Assembly (NCBI GenBank): GCA_947643685.1
Contig: CANRXD010000108.1
Span: 1-6,185, forward strand
Length of the DNA stretch: 6,185 nucleotides
Reading direction: 5' to 3'
Origin: an uncultured Clostridium sp.
GTDB lineage: Bacteria > Bacillota > Clostridia > Lachnospirales > Lachnospiraceae
Made by a program: the position numbers and the translations under genes. Under the pieces are notes generated by a model that saw only the letters and a program-made list of their open reading frames with translations, did not search any database and was not told the origin of the DNA. Positions 5,701 through 6,185 of this stretch are shown here, piece after piece (position 1 is the stretch's first letter; each line of letters starts with the position of its first letter).

Positions 5701-5728
5701 AGTGATGCCTGCCGACACAGGCATCACT
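5701..5728. terminator. Intrinsic terminator hairpin between yitT and the convergent surface-protein gene
   Basis: Perfect 11-bp arms AGTGATGCCTG (5701-5711) and CAGGCATCACT (5718-5728) with a 6-nt loop. After the stem the minus strand reads GTTTCGTTTAAG, which is T-rich, while the plus strand has no T run. It is therefore better placed to end the minus-strand gene, and may also protect the yitT 3' end. Between 5729 and 5856 I see nothing else definable. Confidence 0.75.
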
Positions 5729-5856
5729 ATGATTCTCCATTAAAATCTTCATCCGGCAGTCCGGCATCAAATCTGCTTCAGATGTTTTCCGAACCGCTGC
5801 TGATCGCATACTGCTTATGAGGGAATTCCATTGGGAAATCTCAAATTCATCCGCCA

Positions 5857-6185
5857 TTACTGCCACTGAATCGTAAGATCTCCTGTAACAGGTTTTGTAA
5901 AATCAGCATCCCAGCTTCCGGTACTCGCCGGATTCAGCCATGGTTCTGTCGCACATTGGCCCTCTTTTACATGCTGAGTACCAAAAACTGCTCCATTATA
6001 CATGAATGTCACCGTATATTCTGCCGGTTCTGTCGGAGCCTCCGTCGTGCTTTCCGTTGGTGCCTCCGTAGTACTTTCTGCAGAAGTTTCCGTTGGCGCT
6101 TCTGTTGTATTTTCCGCAGAAGTCTCTGTCGGCGCTTCTGTTGTATTTTCCGCAGAAGTCTCTGTCGGCGCTTCTGTTGTATTTT
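5857..6185 (-). CDS. C-terminal part of a secreted/surface protein with TTEAPTE repeats and an InlB B-type repeat
   Basis: Read on minus, the open frame enters from beyond the right edge and ends at TAA (5857-5859); 108 residues are visible. First come three copies of NTTEAPTETSAE, then two of STTEAPTE, a low-complexity Thr/Glu/Pro spacer typical of cell-wall-spanning or glycosylated linkers. A final globular stretch of about 55 residues runs from PAEYTVTFMYNGAVFGTQHV to TKPVTGDLTIQWQ. Its YTVTF start and (T)KPVTGDLTIQW end resemble a Listeria-Bacteroides (InlB B-type, Flg_new) repeat, shortened in the middle. The family is extracellular, so export is inferred; signal peptide and any other domains lie outside the window. 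There is no LPxTG motif or hydrophobic tail, so anchoring, if any, is not C-terminal sortase type. The 3' hairpin at 5701-5728 fits as its terminator. Confidence 0.85.
   Translation of the reverse strand, partial: NTTEAPTETSAENTTEAPTETSAENTTEAPTETSAESTTEAPTESTTEAPTEPAEYTVTFMYNGAVFGTQHVKEGQCATEPWLNPASTGSWDADFTKPVTGDLTIQWQ
6076..6183 (-). repeat. In-frame 36-nt coding tandem repeat, three copies visible
   Basis: Units at 6076-6111, 6112-6147 and 6148-6183, each encoding NTTEAPTETSAE. The two outer-edge units (6112-6183) are identical in DNA; the third differs by a few silent changes. Shorter degenerate 24-nt units (STTEAPTE) follow at about 6028-6075. The array continues beyond the window. Confidence 0.93.

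Noticed and set aside
6076..6183. CRISPR-like array
   Set aside because: The 36-nt units are contiguous without spacers, keep the reading frame and encode TTEAPTE repeats, so they are coding tandem repeats.

Overview
The window looks like chromosomal DNA of an anaerobic Firmicute of the Clostridia, most likely a gut Lachnospiraceae of the Clostridium/Enterocloster type. The grounds are moderate GC, strong AAAGGAG-type ribosome binding sites, a YitT-family membrane protein, a DUF3899-like membrane protein, and a secreted protein built from TTEAPTE repeats and a Listeria-Bacteroides-type repeat. The assignment is by impression from the proteins, not by a search.

Left part (1-3231, plus strand): an operon-like run of four genes. 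It holds the 3' end of an M20D-type amidohydrolase/aminoacylase, a small three-helix membrane protein (DUF3899-like), and two tandem paralogous amidohydrolases that overlap by 23 nt. The first paralog keeps the metal ligands expected of the amidohydrolase superfamily (HxH, HAH, EHC, TDAP). The second keeps the fold-level sequence but has lost nearly all of them, so it reads as a translationally coupled pseudoenzyme partner. The run ends in a perfect 13-bp-stem bidirectional terminator at 3181-3231, shared with a convergent gene.

Middle (3253-4212, minus strand): a complete P1-family (S58, DmpA/BapA-like) self-processing aminopeptidase. With the M20 enzyme and the amidohydrolases it makes a neighbourhood of amide-bond hydrolases, although it is transcribed separately.

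Intergenic region 4213-4651: no gene, but rich in structure. It has two 51-nt direct repeats 119 nt apart, an 11-bp tandem repeat, a GNRA-type hairpin and a 24-bp-arm hairpin with A/T tracts, then a promoter-like TATAAT inside two 16-nt direct repeats set 22 bp apart.

Right part (4652-5673, plus strand): a 22-codon leader ORF with a good ribosome binding site and a 16-bp perfect palindrome. It stops exactly where an intrinsic-terminator-like hairpin begins, and a YitT-family (DUF161 + DUF2179) membrane protein follows. This layout resembles transcription attenuation.

Right end (5857-6185, minus strand): the C-terminal end of a secreted or surface protein with 36-nt coding repeats, running off the window. 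It converges on yitT, and an 11-bp-stem hairpin at 5701-5728 lies between them.
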